A program made the translations under genes and the position numbers. Below the pieces are notes generated by a model. The model was not told where the DNA came from, did no database searches, and was given only the letters and a program-made list of their open reading frames with translations. A stretch of DNA of 51,935 nt from Caenispirillum bisanense (lineage in GTDB: Bacteria; Pseudomonadota; Alphaproteobacteria; Rhodospirillales; UBA2165), in contig CAMDWJ010000008.1 in the NCBI GenBank assembly GCA_945877815.1, positions 1 through 51,935 of the forward strand, given 5' to 3'. Below are positions 28,652-38,886 of this stretch, one piece after another; within the stretch, counting starts at the first letter, position 1, and the number at the start of each line of letters is the position of its first letter.

Positions 28652-28660
28652 CTATCCGTC

Positions 28661-28695
28661 ATCGCCCGGCCAGATATGATTCTTGGCCGGGCGAT
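28661..28695. repeat. Extragenic palindrome with 12-bp perfect arms
   Basis: ATCGCCCGGCCA (28661-28672) and TGGCCGGGCGAT (28684-28695) pair perfectly around an 11-base loop. With the flanking GTC before and CCATGGATGCCCCGGACAAG after, it resembles a widespread alphaproteobacterial intergenic repeat. No U-tract follows on either strand, so it is not a standard terminator, but it could slow or process the lpd transcript. Confidence 0.8.
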
Positions 28696-28744
28696 CCATG
28701 GATGCCCCGGACAAGCAGGCGCATGACGAAACTATGGCGATAGT

Positions 28745-30142
28745 TCAAACGTGGATCACCCGGCCATAAGCATCGAGCACGGCTTCATGCATGACTTCGG
28801 AGACAGTCGGATGCGGGAAGATGGTTTCCATCAACTCGACCTCGGTGGTCTCCAGCGTCTTGGCGATGGTGTAGCCCTGGATCAGTTCGGTCACTTCGGC
28901 GCCGATGAGATGCGCACCCAAAAGCTCGCCGGTCTTGGCGTCGAATACGACCTTCGCCATGCCCTCGCGCTCGCCGATGGCGGAAGCCTTGCCGTTCCCC
29001 ACGAACGGGAAGCGGCCGACCTTGACCTCGTAGCCCTTCTCTTTCGCCGCAGCCTCGGTGAGACCGACCGAGGCGATCTGCGGGTGGCAATAGGTGCAGC
29101 CCGGGATGCGCGTGGTGTCGAGCGGATGCGGATGAAGCCCTGCGATCTTCTCAACACACATGACGCCTTCGTGGCTGGCCTTGTGCGCGAGCCAGGGCGG
29201 GCCCGCGAGATCGCCGATGGCATAGACGCCGGGCTCACCGGTGCAGCACCATTCGTCGATCACGACATGGGTGCGCTCGACCTTCACCTTGGTACCTTCG
29301 AGGCCCAGGTTCTCGACATTGCCGACGATGCCAACGGCGGAAATCACCCGCTCGACCGTCACTTCGCTCGTCTTGCCGCCGGCTTCGATGGTCACGGTGA
29401 CGGAATTGTCGCCCTTCTTGAGACCCTTCACTGCGGCCCCGGTCAGGATCTTCATGCCCTGCTTTTCGAACTGTTTGTGCGCGAACTTGGAAATCTCCTC
29501 GTCCTCGACCGGTAGGATGCGCGGCATCACCTCGACCACCGTCACCTCGGCACCGAGCGTGCGGTAGAAGGAGGCGAATTCGATACCGATGGCGCCCGAG
29601 CCGATGACCAGCAGCGATTTGGGAAAGCTTTCCGGCACCATCGCTTCGCGGTAGGTCCAGACCAGCTTGCCGTCCGCTTCCAGACCGGGCAGCGAACGCG
29701 CACGCGCTCCCGTGGCCAGGATGATATGTTTGGCTGTGAAGTCGCCGACCTTTTTGCCGTCTTTCTCTACGCTGATCTTTCCCGATCCTGCGAGCTTCGC
29801 ACTGCCCTCGATCACCTGCACCTTGTTCTTCTTCATCAGATAGGCGACGCCCTTGGAATGCTCGTTCGCGATGCCGCGCGAGCGCGCCACGATCTGTTTG
29901 AGATCGAAGGTGAGCGAGCCGGCATTGATGCCGAATTCCTTGCCGTGTTGGGAATTGCGATAGATCTCCGCCGAGCGCAATAAGGCCTTGGTCGGGATAC
30001 AGCCCCAATTGAGGCAGATCCCGCCAAGCTTGTCGCGCTCAACGATGGCGGTCTTGAGCCCGAGTTGGCCGGCGCGGATCGCGGTCACATAGCCGCCCGG
30101 CCCGCTGCCGACGACGATCACATCGAAGGAAGTTTCTGCCAT
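28745..30142 (-). CDS. lpdA: Dihydrolipoyl dehydrogenase (PDH E3)
   Basis: E3 reoxidises dihydrolipoyl groups of the pyruvate dehydrogenase complex, passing electrons through FAD to NAD+. The 465-residue protein begins VIVVGSGPGGYVTAIRAGQL (FAD fold). It has the redox-active disulfide in GGICLNWGCIPTKALLRSA, the NAD-binding GSGAIGIEFASFYRTLGAEV and the C-terminal catalytic HPHPTVSEVMHEAV. The cysteine motif variant NWGC, rather than NVGC, is typical of PDH-operon E3 in this class. It follows pdhC by 11 bp. Confidence 0.97.
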   Translation of the reverse strand: MAETSFDVIVVGSGPGGYVTAIRAGQLGLKTAIVERDKLGGICLNWGCIPTKALLRSAEIYRNSQHGKEFGINAGSLTFDLKQIVARSRGIANEHSKGVAYLMKKNKVQVIEGSAKLAGSGKISVEKDGKKVGDFTAKHIILATGARARSLPGLEADGKLVWTYREAMVPESFPKSLLVIGSGAIGIEFASFYRTLGAEVTVVEVMPRILPVEDEEISKFAHKQFEKQGMKILTGAAVKGLKKGDNSVTVTIEAGGKTSEVTVERVISAVGIVGNVENLGLEGTKVKVERTHVVIDEWCCTGEPGVYAIGDLAGPPWLAHKASHEGVMCVEKIAGLHPHPLDTTRIPGCTYCHPQIASVGLTEAAAKEKGYEVKVGRFPFVGNGKASAIGEREGMAKVVFDAKTGELLGAHLIGAEVTELIQGYTIAKTLETTEVELMETIFPHPTVSEVMHEAVLDAYGRVIHV

Positions 30143-30153
30143 AGCGCGCGCTC

Positions 30154-31458
30154 CTACAGCAGCATCGTCAAAGGATCTTCAATCAGCGACTTGAAGGCGG
30201 TGATATAGACCGCGCCGAGCGCGCCATCGACGGTGCGATGATCGGTCGACATGGTGCAGCTCATCATCGTCGCGATAGCAAGCGCGCCGTCCTTCACGAT
30301 CGGGCGTTTCTCGCCGACGCCGACCGCCAGGATGCACGATTGCGGCGGGTTGATGATCGCGGTGAAGTCCTTGATGCCGAACATACCGAGATTGGAGATG
30401 GAGAAGCCACCGCCCTGGAATTCGTGAAGCTGCAGCTTGTTCGCTTTGGCGCGCGCAGCCAGGTCTTTCATCTCGTTGGAGATTTCGGCCAGGCCCTTTT
30501 GATCGGCATTGCGTATGATCGGTGTGATTAACCCGCCGTCGGTCGCGACCGCGACCGACACGTCGATCGAATGATAGTGGCGGATCGCGGTATCGACGAA
30601 GCTGACATTCACATCCGGCACCTTGCGCATTGCCAAAGCAACCGCGCGGATGACGAAATCGTTGACCGAAAGTTTATAGGCCTTGTCGCCGTCCTTCGGC
30701 GCGCGGCCGTTTAGCTCCTCGCGCAAGGCCAACAGTTTGTCGATATTGCACTCGACGGTCAGCTTAAAATGCGGAATCTGCTGGGAAGATTCGGTCAGGC
30801 GCTGCGCGATGATCTTGCGCATGCTCGTGAGCGGCACGTCGGTGTATTCGCCCTCGCCTTTCGCAGTCGGACGTGGTGCGGCCGGAGCCTTGGATTGTTG
30901 CGTTGCCGGCAGGCTCGGCGTAGGTGCTGCGGCGGCGTTGGCGGCCGTCGGCACGCTGCGGGGCTTGGCGCCGTCGACGTCGGCTTTGACGATGCGGCCA
31001 TGCGGGCCAGACCCGGTCACGGCGGACAGATCAAGGCCTTTGCCCTTGGCGATGCGCCGCGCGAGAGGACTGGCGAACACGCGTTCGCCATCGGTGCGCG
31101 GGCCGGCCGCTTGTTGCGGCTGAGCCGGAGCAGCGGCGGGCTTAGCGGCGGCCGGAGCCGGTGCAGCCGCTGCGGCTTTTTTCGGCGCAGGAGCGCCGGT
31201 GGCGGAGGCATCCTCGCCTTCGGCCAATAGAACCGCGATGGGTGCATTGACGGCGACGTTCGCGGTGCCGGCCGGAACCAGGATCTTGCCTAGAATTCCG
31301 TCCTCAGCGGCCTCGAATTCCATCGTCGCCTTATCGGTTTCGATCTCGGCCAGCAATTCGCCGGAAGTGACGGTGTCGCCTTCCTTCTTGAGCCATTTGG
31401 CCAGCGTGCCCTCGGTCATGGTGGGCGAGAGCGCCGGCATCAGGATTTGCGTTGCCAT
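30154..31458 (-). CDS. pdhC: PDH E2, dihydrolipoyllysine-residue acetyltransferase
   Basis: E2 is the core of the pyruvate dehydrogenase complex and transfers acetyl groups from lipoyl to CoA. The 434-residue protein has one lipoyl domain (lysine in [17 protein letters not shown]), an Ala/Pro-rich linker and a peripheral subunit-binding domain (FASPLARRIAKGKGLDLSAV). A linker and the catalytic domain with MSTDHRTVDGALGA follow. The start repeats the first residues of pdhB almost exactly, reflecting a shared lipoyl-domain origin. It lies between pdhB (12 bp) and lpdA (11 bp). Confidence 0.97.
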   Translation of the reverse strand: MATQILMPALSPTMTEGTLAKWLKKEGDTVTSGELLAEIETDKATMEFEAAEDGILGKILVPAGTANVAVNAPIAVLLAEGEDASATGAPAPKKAAAAAPAPAAAKPAAAPAQPQQAAGPRTDGERVFASPLARRIAKGKGLDLSAVTGSGPHGRIVKADVDGAKPRSVPTAANAAAAPTPSLPATQQSKAPAAPRPTAKGEGEYTDVPLTSMRKIIAQRLTESSQQIPHFKLTVECNIDKLLALREELNGRAPKDGDKAYKLSVNDFVIRAVALAMRKVPDVNVSFVDTAIRHYHSIDVSVAVATDGGLITPIIRNADQKGLAEISNEMKDLAARAKANKLQLHEFQGGGFSISNLGMFGIKDFTAIINPPQSCILAVGVGEKRPIVKDGALAIATMMSCTMSTDHRTVDGALGAVYITAFKSLIEDPLTMLL

Positions 31459-31470
31459 AAGTGCGGCCTC

Positions 31471-32844
31471 CTAGCGATAGCAGACGGCTTTGACCGCCTG
31501 GCTGACGCGTTCCACCGACGGCAGATACAGAGCCTCAAGATTGCGCGCGTAAGGCATCGGCACGTCCTCGCCGCACACGCGCGTAACCGGTGCATCGAGC
31601 CAATCGAAGGCATGCTCCATGGCGATCGCCGCGATCTCGGAGCCGATGCCGGCGAAGGGCCAGCCTTCTTCCACACTGACGATACGGTTGGTCTTCTTGA
31701 TCGAAGCAGCGATGGTCTCGACATCGATCGGGCGGATCGAGCGCAGGTTGATGACTTCCGCGTCGATCCCTTCCTCGGCCAGTTTCTCGGCGGCCTGGAG
31801 TGCCACGCCGACCATCAGCGAATAGGCCACGATCGTGACATCCTTGCCTGCGCGTTCGATCTTAGCTTTGCCGATGGGCAAGACGAAGTCGCTCGATTTC
31901 GGCACCTCGAAGCTGCGTCCATAGAGCAGTTCGTTTTCCAGAACCAAAACCGGATTAGGATCGCGAATCGCGGCCTTGAGAAGGCCCTTGGCGTCGGCGC
32001 CGGAATAAGGGGCGACGACCTTGAGGCCGGGAATATGGCCGTACCAGCTCGCATAATCCTGCGAATGCTGTGCTGCGACCCCGACGGCGGCGCCGTTCGG
32101 CCCGCGGAAGACGATCGGGCAGGACATCTGGCCGCCCGACATATAGCGCGTCTTGGCCGCCGAATTGATGATGTGATCCATCGCCTGCATGGCGAAGTTG
32201 AAGGTCATGAATTCGACGATGGGGCGCAAGCCAGCCATGGCTGCGCCGACGCCCAAGCCGGCGAAACCGTGTTCGGTGATCGGCGTATCGACGACGCGCT
32301 TGGCGCCGAATTCCTCGAGCAGGCCCTGGCTGACTTTATAGGCGCCTTCGTATTCGGCGACCTCTTCGCCCATCAGGAAGATGCGCTCGTCGGTGCGCAT
32401 TTCCTCGGCGATGGCGTCGCGCAGGGCTTCGCGGACGGTTTGGGTGACCATCTCGCCGGTATAGTCGGGTTCGGCGGCTGGCGATGTCTTTGCAGGGGAT
32501 TTTGCGGGGGCCTGAGTCGAATGCTGGGAGGAAAAAGCCGCAGGTTCGGATTTGGGCTCGGCTGCTTTAGCCGGTGCTGCGGCGATGCTGCCGGCATCTT
32601 CGCCCTCGGCCAGAATGACGGCGATAGGCGTATTGACGGCGACGGCGGCCGTGCCTTCGCCGACTATAATCTTGCCGAGAATGCCTTCGTCGACGGCTTC
32701 AAGCTCCATCGTGGCTTTGTCGGTTTCGATTTCGGCGAGCACGTCGCCGGATACGACGGTGTCCCCCTCTTTCTTGAGCCAGCGGGCAATGGTGCCTTCG
32801 GTCATCGTCGGCGACAACGCCGGCATCAGGATTTGGGTAGCCAT
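31471..32844 (-). CDS. pdhB: PDH E1 component beta subunit with N-terminal lipoyl domain
   Basis: E1-beta works with E1-alpha to decarboxylate pyruvate using thiamine diphosphate. The 457-residue protein has a lipoyl domain first (lysine in [17 protein letters not shown]), then an Ala/Pro-rich linker. The transketolase-like beta domain follows: [59 protein letters not shown]. The fusion of a lipoyl domain to E1-beta is typical of alphaproteobacteria. The gene lies 51 bp after pdhA. Confidence 0.97.
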   Translation of the reverse strand: MATQILMPALSPTMTEGTIARWLKKEGDTVVSGDVLAEIETDKATMELEAVDEGILGKIIVGEGTAAVAVNTPIAVILAEGEDAGSIAAAPAKAAEPKSEPAAFSSQHSTQAPAKSPAKTSPAAEPDYTGEMVTQTVREALRDAIAEEMRTDERIFLMGEEVAEYEGAYKVSQGLLEEFGAKRVVDTPITEHGFAGLGVGAAMAGLRPIVEFMTFNFAMQAMDHIINSAAKTRYMSGGQMSCPIVFRGPNGAAVGVAAQHSQDYASWYGHIPGLKVVAPYSGADAKGLLKAAIRDPNPVLVLENELLYGRSFEVPKSSDFVLPIGKAKIERAGKDVTIVAYSLMVGVALQAAEKLAEEGIDAEVINLRSIRPIDVETIAASIKKTNRIVSVEEGWPFAGIGSEIAAIAMEHAFDWLDAPVTRVCGEDVPMPYARNLEALYLPSVERVSQAVKAVCYR

Positions 32845-32895
32845 TAGCGAAAATTCCTCCCCAGGAACACGGTCTCTGGATTTGTTTAAGTGATT

Positions 32896-33912
32896 TCAGG
32901 CTTCGACGAGGACGTCGGTATAAAGCTCGGACAGATCCGGTTCGGGACTCTGCTGCGCGAATTCGGCAGCCTCGGTCACGATCGCCTTCACGTCGGCGTC
33001 GATCTTCTTCACTTCTTCCTCGGTCGCATCGCCGTCATTGAGCAGCATCTGGCGGATGCGATCGATCGGGTCCTGCTCGGAGCGGATCTTGCTGACCTCT
33101 TCGCGCGAGCGGTACTTCGCCGGGTCGGACATCGAATGGCCGCGATAGCGATAAGTCTCGACGCCGAGGATATAAGGGCCTTTGCCCGAGCGCGCGTGGG
33201 CCAGTGCGCGCTGTCCGGCCTCATAAACAGCGAGAACGTCCATGCCGTCGACCGCTTCGTTCGGAATACCGTAGGCGGCACCGCGCTTGTGCAGATCGCC
33301 GGTGGCCGAGGCGCGGGCGACCGAAGTGCCCATGCCGTAGCGGTTGTTCTCGATCACATAGACCGCGGGCAATTTCCACAGGGCGGCCATATTGAAGGAT
33401 TCGTAGACTTGGCCTTGGTTGGCGGCGCCGTCGCCGTAATAGACCATGCTGGCACCGCCGTCGTTGCTGTATTTGTGCGCGAAGGCGAGGCCGGTTCCGA
33501 TCGGCACCTGGGCGGCGACGATGCCGTGGCCGCCGTAGAATTTCCGCTCCGTGCTGAACATATGCATTGAGCCGCCCTTGCCGCGCGAATAGCCGGTGCG
33601 CCGACCAGTCAACTCGGCCATCACGCCCTTAGGGTCCATGCCGGTCGCCAGCATGTGCCCATGGTCGCGATAGCTGGTGACGACGCTGTCCTTGCCGGGC
33701 TCGGCGGCGGCCTGCATGCCCACCACCACGGCCTCCTGGCCGATATAGAGATGGCAAAATCCGTAGATCAGGCCCATGCCGTAAAGCTGACCCGCCTTCT
33801 CCTCGAAGCGACGGATGAGCAGCATATCGCGCAAAAATTTCTTGAGTTGTTCGGGCGAAAGCTCGTTGGCTCCGCCCCGTTTACCCTGCCGTGCGACAGC
33901 GGTTTTTGCCAT
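32896..33912 (-). CDS. pdhA: PDH E1 component alpha subunit
   Basis: E1-alpha binds thiamine diphosphate and carries the rate-limiting step of pyruvate oxidation. The 338-residue protein has MLLIRRFEEKAGQLYGMGLI and the TPP motif GDGAANQGQVYESFNMAALW to ENNRYGMGTS. The phosphorylation-loop region YRYRGHSMSDPAKYRSREEV is also present. The start at 33910-33912 follows a GGGGAG ribosome binding site; a longer frame to 33984 is not supported. It opens the minus-strand PDH operon; the 198-bp gap to the divergent GST gene should hold both promoters but no clear -35/-10 pair stood out. Confidence 0.96.
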   Translation of the reverse strand: MAKTAVARQGKRGGANELSPEQLKKFLRDMLLIRRFEEKAGQLYGMGLIYGFCHLYIGQEAVVVGMQAAAEPGKDSVVTSYRDHGHMLATGMDPKGVMAELTGRRTGYSRGKGGSMHMFSTERKFYGGHGIVAAQVPIGTGLAFAHKYSNDGGASMVYYGDGAANQGQVYESFNMAALWKLPAVYVIENNRYGMGTSVARASATGDLHKRGAAYGIPNEAVDGMDVLAVYEAGQRALAHARSGKGPYILGVETYRYRGHSMSDPAKYRSREEVSKIRSEQDPIDRIRQMLLNDGDATEEEVKKIDADVKAIVTEAAEFAQQSPEPDLSELYTDVLVEA

Positions 33913-34110
33913 GTTTGCTCCCCAGCTTTTGGCTACGTTTCTTGACGTCGACGGAGCACACGCTGCACCCGAAGTGATTGCCACGCAATAAAAAAAGTAT
34001 GATTACATCAATATTGGTTAAAGATGAAAAGCGGTGTGGAACTTTATTAACCACGCTTGCAGCCAAACGTAATTTCCGTACGCTGGGCCGATAGAAGTTG
34101 GGAGATTTAT

Positions 34111-34737
34111 ATGGCCTCGGTCACACTTTATGGACGCAGGACCTCGATCAATGTGCAAAAAGCGCTGTGGGCGCTGCACGAAGTCAAACTCGATTTCGAA
34201 TGGGTCGGGTCCGACAGTGCCATCGGTTGGCCCAGCAATCCCGATTATATGCAGATCAATCCGAACGCGCGGGTTCCCTCACTCGCCGTCGATGGGGTGA
34301 TCCTCCATCAATCCAACGTCATCGTACGCTATCTCGCCTACGTCCATGCACGCGGAACCTTGTGGCCGGAAGATCCCATCGTGCGCGCGCATTCAGACGC
34401 GTGGATGGATTGGCAGCAGACAGAGCTTAATGGAAACATGTTCACCGTTTTTTGGGGTTTGATCCGCACGCCGCCCGAGAAACGCAACATGGCCGAGATC
34501 GGCGCCGCCACGGAGAGGCTTCACGGCAATTTCCGGGTGCTTGACTCAGCACTCAAGGACCGCAGATACGTCGCCGGCGACAGCTTCACCATGGGCGATA
34601 TCCCGGCGGGTGCGGGACTTTATCGCTACATGGCGCTACCGCTCGACCGTCCATCCCTGCCGAATGCGCAATCCTATTACAAACGGCTGCAAGAGCGCGC
34701 CGCCTATCGCAGCGACATCATGATTCAGTTGTCGTAG
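34111..34737 (+). CDS. Glutathione S-transferase family protein
   Basis: A 208-residue GST. The N-terminal thioredoxin-like domain reads VTLYGRRTSINVQKALWALH, with the serine at the usual activating position (R-T-S-I-N) and the glutathione contacts NPNARVPSLAVDG and HQSNVIVRYLA. The C-terminal half is helical (YVAGDSFTMGDIPAGAGLYR). Such proteins conjugate glutathione to electrophiles or act in aromatic degradation. The start at 34111 follows GGGAG. It is divergent from pdhA, and an extragenic palindrome separates it from the downstream Rdx gene. Confidence 0.92.
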   Translation: MASVTLYGRRTSINVQKALWALHEVKLDFEWVGSDSAIGWPSNPDYMQINPNARVPSLAVDGVILHQSNVIVRYLAYVHARGTLWPEDPIVRAHSDAWMDWQQTELNGNMFTVFWGLIRTPPEKRNMAEIGAATERLHGNFRVLDSALKDRRYVAGDSFTMGDIPAGAGLYRYMALPLDRPSLPNAQSYYKRLQERAAYRSDIMIQLS

Positions 34738-34750
34738 GACAGAGTGCGGC

Positions 34751-34810
34751 CTCATGCTGAGCTTGTCGAAGCATCGGGGCCCCCTCGTCCTTCGACGGGC
34801 TCAGGATGAG
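34751..34810. repeat. Extragenic imperfect palindrome (GTCGAAG/CTTCGAC type)
   Basis: The left arm CTCATGCTGAGCTTGTCGAAGCA (34751-34773, shown as two parts: CTCATGCTGAGC, TTGTCGAAGCA) and the right arm at 34788-34810 (TCCTTCGACGGG, CTCAGGATGAG) pair at 19 of 23 positions. This matches a very common proteobacterial intergenic repeat. The right arm ends 14 bp before the Rdx start, and its GGATGAGG end may serve as or sit over that gene's ribosome binding site. Confidence 0.88.
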
Positions 34811-34824
34811 GGGCAACAATTGTC

Positions 34825-35121
34825 ATGACCGATAAACCCACCCTCACCATCGAATATTGCCGGCAATGCCGCTGGCTGATGCGCGCGGCCTGGATGCAAC
34901 AGGAACTGCTGACGACCTTCGCCGAGGAACTGGGTGGTGTGACGCTGATCCCCGGCACGGGCGGCATCTTCGAGGTACGGTACGGCAACGTGGTTTTGTG
35001 GTCGCGTGAACAGCGCGAGCGCTTTCCCGAGATCACCGAATTGAAGCAGATTGTACGCGATACCGTGGCGCCCCACAAAAGCCTGGGGCACTCGGATCGC
35101 AAAGAACTCAGCGCAGGATGA
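34825..35121 (+). CDS. Rdx/SelT-SelW-SelH family CxxC protein
   Basis: A 98-residue thioredoxin-like protein of the Rdx family, the bacterial relatives of selenoproteins W, T and H. The redox motif is in LTIEYCRQCRWLMRAAWMQQ (C-R-Q-C, cysteine rather than selenocysteine) near residue 12. The middle has LIPGTGGIFEVRYGNVVLWS. These proteins are thought to exchange thiols with glutathione; exact partners are unknown. Its 3' end overlaps the convergent ftsB gene by 14 bp. It follows the GST gene on the same strand, a sensible redox pairing. Confidence 0.9.
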   Translation: MTDKPTLTIEYCRQCRWLMRAAWMQQELLTTFAEELGGVTLIPGTGGIFEVRYGNVVLWSREQRERFPEITELKQIVRDTVAPHKSLGHSDRKELSAG

Positions 35122-35419
35122 TGGTATATTCGTCGGCGCGCGAATAGCCGAGCAGGAAGCGCGCGCGTTCGTCCAGCATGTCGGCATCGATCGAACCCGA
35201 ATGCATCAGCTTCACCCGGTTCTCCAGGCGGCGGCGAGTCGAGTCGAGTTCGTCCTCGATGGCGCGGGCTTGTTCGACTTGCTTGGTGAGTTGCCAATAG
35301 GCGATCAGGCCGCGATCGCCCTGGACCGTGTTGTAGGCGATATAAACGACCAGTGCCGAACCGATGATCGGCCCGACGACGTGACGCGCGCGTTGGCGCA
35401 ATTCGACAAATAGTTTCAT
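35108..35419 (-). CDS. ftsB: FtsB/DivIC septum formation initiator
   Basis: FtsB is a bitopic division protein that joins FtsL and FtsQ in the divisome. The 103-residue protein has one membrane segment (GPIIGSALVVYIAYNTV) at about residues 16-32. A coiled coil (LTKQVEQARAIEDELDSTRR) and the conserved C-terminal part (DADMLDERARFLLGYSRADE) follow. It sits downstream of eno, the usual alphaproteobacterial order eno-ftsB-pdhA, although here Rdx and GST genes lie between it and pdhA on the other strand. It overlaps the Rdx 3' end by 14 bp. Confidence 0.92.
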   Translation of the reverse strand: MKLFVELRQRARHVVGPIIGSALVVYIAYNTVQGDRGLIAYWQLTKQVEQARAIEDELDSTRRRLENRVKLMHSGSIDADMLDERARFLLGYSRADEYTIILR

Positions 35420-35501
35420 CCGCTCCCCGGTCCGGCAAACAGCCGCGCAAAGTCTTTGCCAGCGAAACGCGCCGACATTTTTCCTTGCTCACACACCGTT
35501 G

Positions 35502-35548
35502 GGATCGGTTCGTTCCCTGGTGACGGGGAACCTTTCGAATCCCGATCC
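35502..35548 (-). other. Extended stem-loop between eno and ftsB
   Basis: Within the 238-bp eno-ftsB gap, GGATCGG (35502-35508) pairs with CCGATCC (35542-35548), and inside it GTTCCC (35512-35517) pairs with GGGAAC (35526-35531). No U-tract follows on the minus strand, so it is not a clear terminator. It may be a leader structure for ftsB. Nothing else was recognised in this gap. Confidence 0.4.
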
Positions 35549-35657
35549 GGTCTTTAGATTTGACCGGTTCTGATTGTTATCTAGAGGATCGCTGAATCGG
35601 ATTAAGGAAACCTTACCGAACGCGACTAGGTCACAGCGATGTCACGCGAATTTTCAA

Positions 35658-37025
<1,368 letters not shown>

Positions 37026-37523
37026 CTAGAGCAAAAAGGTCAGGTTCGGAATCGCGGTTTCGCGGTTGAGCAAAACCATTCGTTTCAAGGTCAAGCGCCA
37101 TCCATGTCCGTCATTGCGCAATCTGTGTTCGCAGCGAGCGGCAAAGGCGCGTTGTCGGCCGATTTCGTATTGCCGGTCGTCGCCCGAGCGCAGCTCGTAG
37201 ACGATCTGCGCGGACCGGATGACGACTTCGCCGCCCGCATCCTCTGAAACCTCGACATTGGAGACGAAATGCTGCGTCCGACTTGGCGGGGTCTGGGCGG
37301 GAAACGCTGTTTTCGTCAGCCGATAAACCCGCTCGCGGCGGCGCAGCTCGTCGTCGTAGATCAACGACAAATGATCCGTGGGCTCGGCATGATCGTCGAT
37401 CGGCAGCCAATAAATGCCGTCCTCGGCGAAAAGTTTGAGCCAGTCCTCGAACCTTCGTTCGTCGATCAACCGCGCTTCACGGTACAGGAACGCCTCGGCG
37501 TCGGCGCGCGTCATACAGGTCAT
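37026..37523 (-). CDS. Ring-hydroxylating oxygenase beta subunit (SnoaL-like)
   Basis: A 165-residue structural subunit of an aromatic-ring-hydroxylating dioxygenase, with the NTF2/SnoaL-like cone fold. Marks are AEAFLYREARLIDERRFEDW, LFAEDGIYWLPIDDHAEPTD and the C-terminal WRLTLKRMVLLNRETAIPNL, all typical of the beta family. It has no cofactor and stabilises alpha trimers. It starts 13 bp after the alpha gene; a second ATG three codons in is possible. It ends the cassette and is followed by eno. Confidence 0.92.
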   Translation of the reverse strand: MTCMTRADAEAFLYREARLIDERRFEDWLKLFAEDGIYWLPIDDHAEPTDHLSLIYDDELRRRERVYRLTKTAFPAQTPPSRTQHFVSNVEVSEDAGGEVVIRSAQIVYELRSGDDRQYEIGRQRAFAARCEHRLRNDGHGWRLTLKRMVLLNRETAIPNLTFLL

Positions 37524-37536
37524 GGTAAGTTGGCCT

Positions 37537-38838
37537 TCAGAACGACATGAAACGTTTCCAGCCGCGATGGAACGCGCGCTGGGATGTCTCGTCGGTGATT
37601 TCGGCGGTACGGACCTTCATATTATCCGTGGTCTCTCGTCCCATACCCCGGCTGAGCAACAGCCATTCGACCTCCTCGGCCTGCAGGCCGGTCTGGTTGA
37701 CGGCAAAAATCTCGACATCGTCCGGCGAGCCGAAACTGGCTGGGCCGAAGAATCGCTGATAGCCGCTCATGCGGAAATTGTTGTAGGCGTCCGAGGCGCC
37801 TTTAAGTTTGAAGAACTGGATCGAGACTTCGGTGCGATCGACCGCGATGGGACGCATGACGCGGAACTGACCGTGCAAGATAGCGAGGCTCGGGAAGATC
37901 ACGAGGTTCATCGCATTCAGCATCTCGTGGGTGCGGAAGGTGCCGTAGGTCGCTTCCATCCAGTCGACATAATCGCGGTACGGCCCCGCGCGCATGTTGT
38001 CCAGAGCGTCCGCCGTCAGCGGGCTTTCCCAAACGCCGTGACCGTTCTCGAAGCCGAGGGTTCGTCCGTTCAAGCGGTGTTTGAAGATATCGTCGACGCT
38101 GCCTTGCGTGTAGGAGCCATGTTGCCCGCCCTTGTTGCCGAATTCGGCGACGAGTTTGAAGAAGGATTCGTGGACCGTGTCGCCGTGATAACCGTCGGTC
38201 GAATTCTCGGCCTGGAATTTCCAGTTGCCACGATACTCGGTGCGGTGAGCGCCGAAAGTGACGTCGATCTCGCCCGAGGGCGAACGATCAAGATGGATAT
38301 CCAAAAACGGTTTCGCGGCGCCAAGGTATTCGAGGAAGTCGATGGCATCCGGGTCCATGTTGGCGAAAACCATTCCGCGATAGACGGTCACGCGCGGAAC
38401 CGCCATGAGCCCGTAACTCGCCTTGTCGAAGTCGTCCGGGTAGCCGCCCTTATGTTTGGCGATGCCAAGCAGATCGCCGTTCAGGCCATAGACCCAACCG
38501 TGATACTGGCACTGGAAGCGTTTTTCATTGCCCGTATGCGCGCGGCAGATCACCGAACCGCGATGGCGGCAGCGGTTAAGCATGGCGTGGACCACGCCAT
38601 TTTCGTCGCGCGTCACGATAACGGGGCGTAGGCCGATATAGGCCGTCTTGTAATCGCCGGGGTTCGGAATTTCGCTTTCGTGGCCGAGATAGATCCAGCA
38701 CCGCCCGAAGATATGTTTCATCTCCAGGCGAAAAATTTCCTGGTCCGTGTAGACTCGACCGCTGACACGAAAATCGTTCAGCGTTTCTACGATCAGGCTG
38801 TCCGGATCGAAGCCGGATGCGAGGGAAAGTCTGTCCAT
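37537..38838 (-). CDS. Ring-hydroxylating oxygenase alpha subunit (Rieske, catalytic)
   Basis: The 433-residue catalytic subunit of a Rieske non-heme iron oxygenase. The N-terminal Rieske cluster ligands are in NRCRHRGSVICRAH and FQCQYHGWVYGLNGDL. The mononuclear iron site is in ENSTDGYHGDTVHESF (Asp bridge and two His), with the third iron ligand expected in the later acidic stretch. The paired beta gene points to an alpha3beta3 enzyme, probably dihydroxylating an aromatic acid or ring; the substrate is unknown. A Rieske ferredoxin lies 48 bp upstream but no ferredoxin reductase is near. Confidence 0.95.
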   Translation of the reverse strand: MDRLSLASGFDPDSLIVETLNDFRVSGRVYTDQEIFRLEMKHIFGRCWIYLGHESEIPNPGDYKTAYIGLRPVIVTRDENGVVHAMLNRCRHRGSVICRAHTGNEKRFQCQYHGWVYGLNGDLLGIAKHKGGYPDDFDKASYGLMAVPRVTVYRGMVFANMDPDAIDFLEYLGAAKPFLDIHLDRSPSGEIDVTFGAHRTEYRGNWKFQAENSTDGYHGDTVHESFFKLVAEFGNKGGQHGSYTQGSVDDIFKHRLNGRTLGFENGHGVWESPLTADALDNMRAGPYRDYVDWMEATYGTFRTHEMLNAMNLVIFPSLAILHGQFRVMRPIAVDRTEVSIQFFKLKGASDAYNNFRMSGYQRFFGPASFGSPDDVEIFAVNQTGLQAEEVEWLLLSRGMGRETTDNMKVRTAEITDETSQRAFHRGWKRFMSF

Positions 38839-38886
38839 GTGAATCCCCTGTTATCGGGGCCAGTGTGCCATTGATAACAAGGCGAC

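Noticed and set aside
31447-32847. Long plus-strand open frame opposite pdhB
   Set aside because: It mirrors pdhB exactly, as expected from high GC codon bias, and its translation resembles no family.
34752-35492. Minus-strand frame across the Rdx and ftsB region, ending in an RGGPDASTSSA-like tail
   Set aside because: The tail is the translation of the extragenic palindrome, a known source of false genes; ftsB and Rdx explain the region.
35530-35550. tRNA-like TTCGAATCCCG sequence
   Set aside because: It resembles a T-loop, but no anticodon arm or matching acceptor stem could be found around it.
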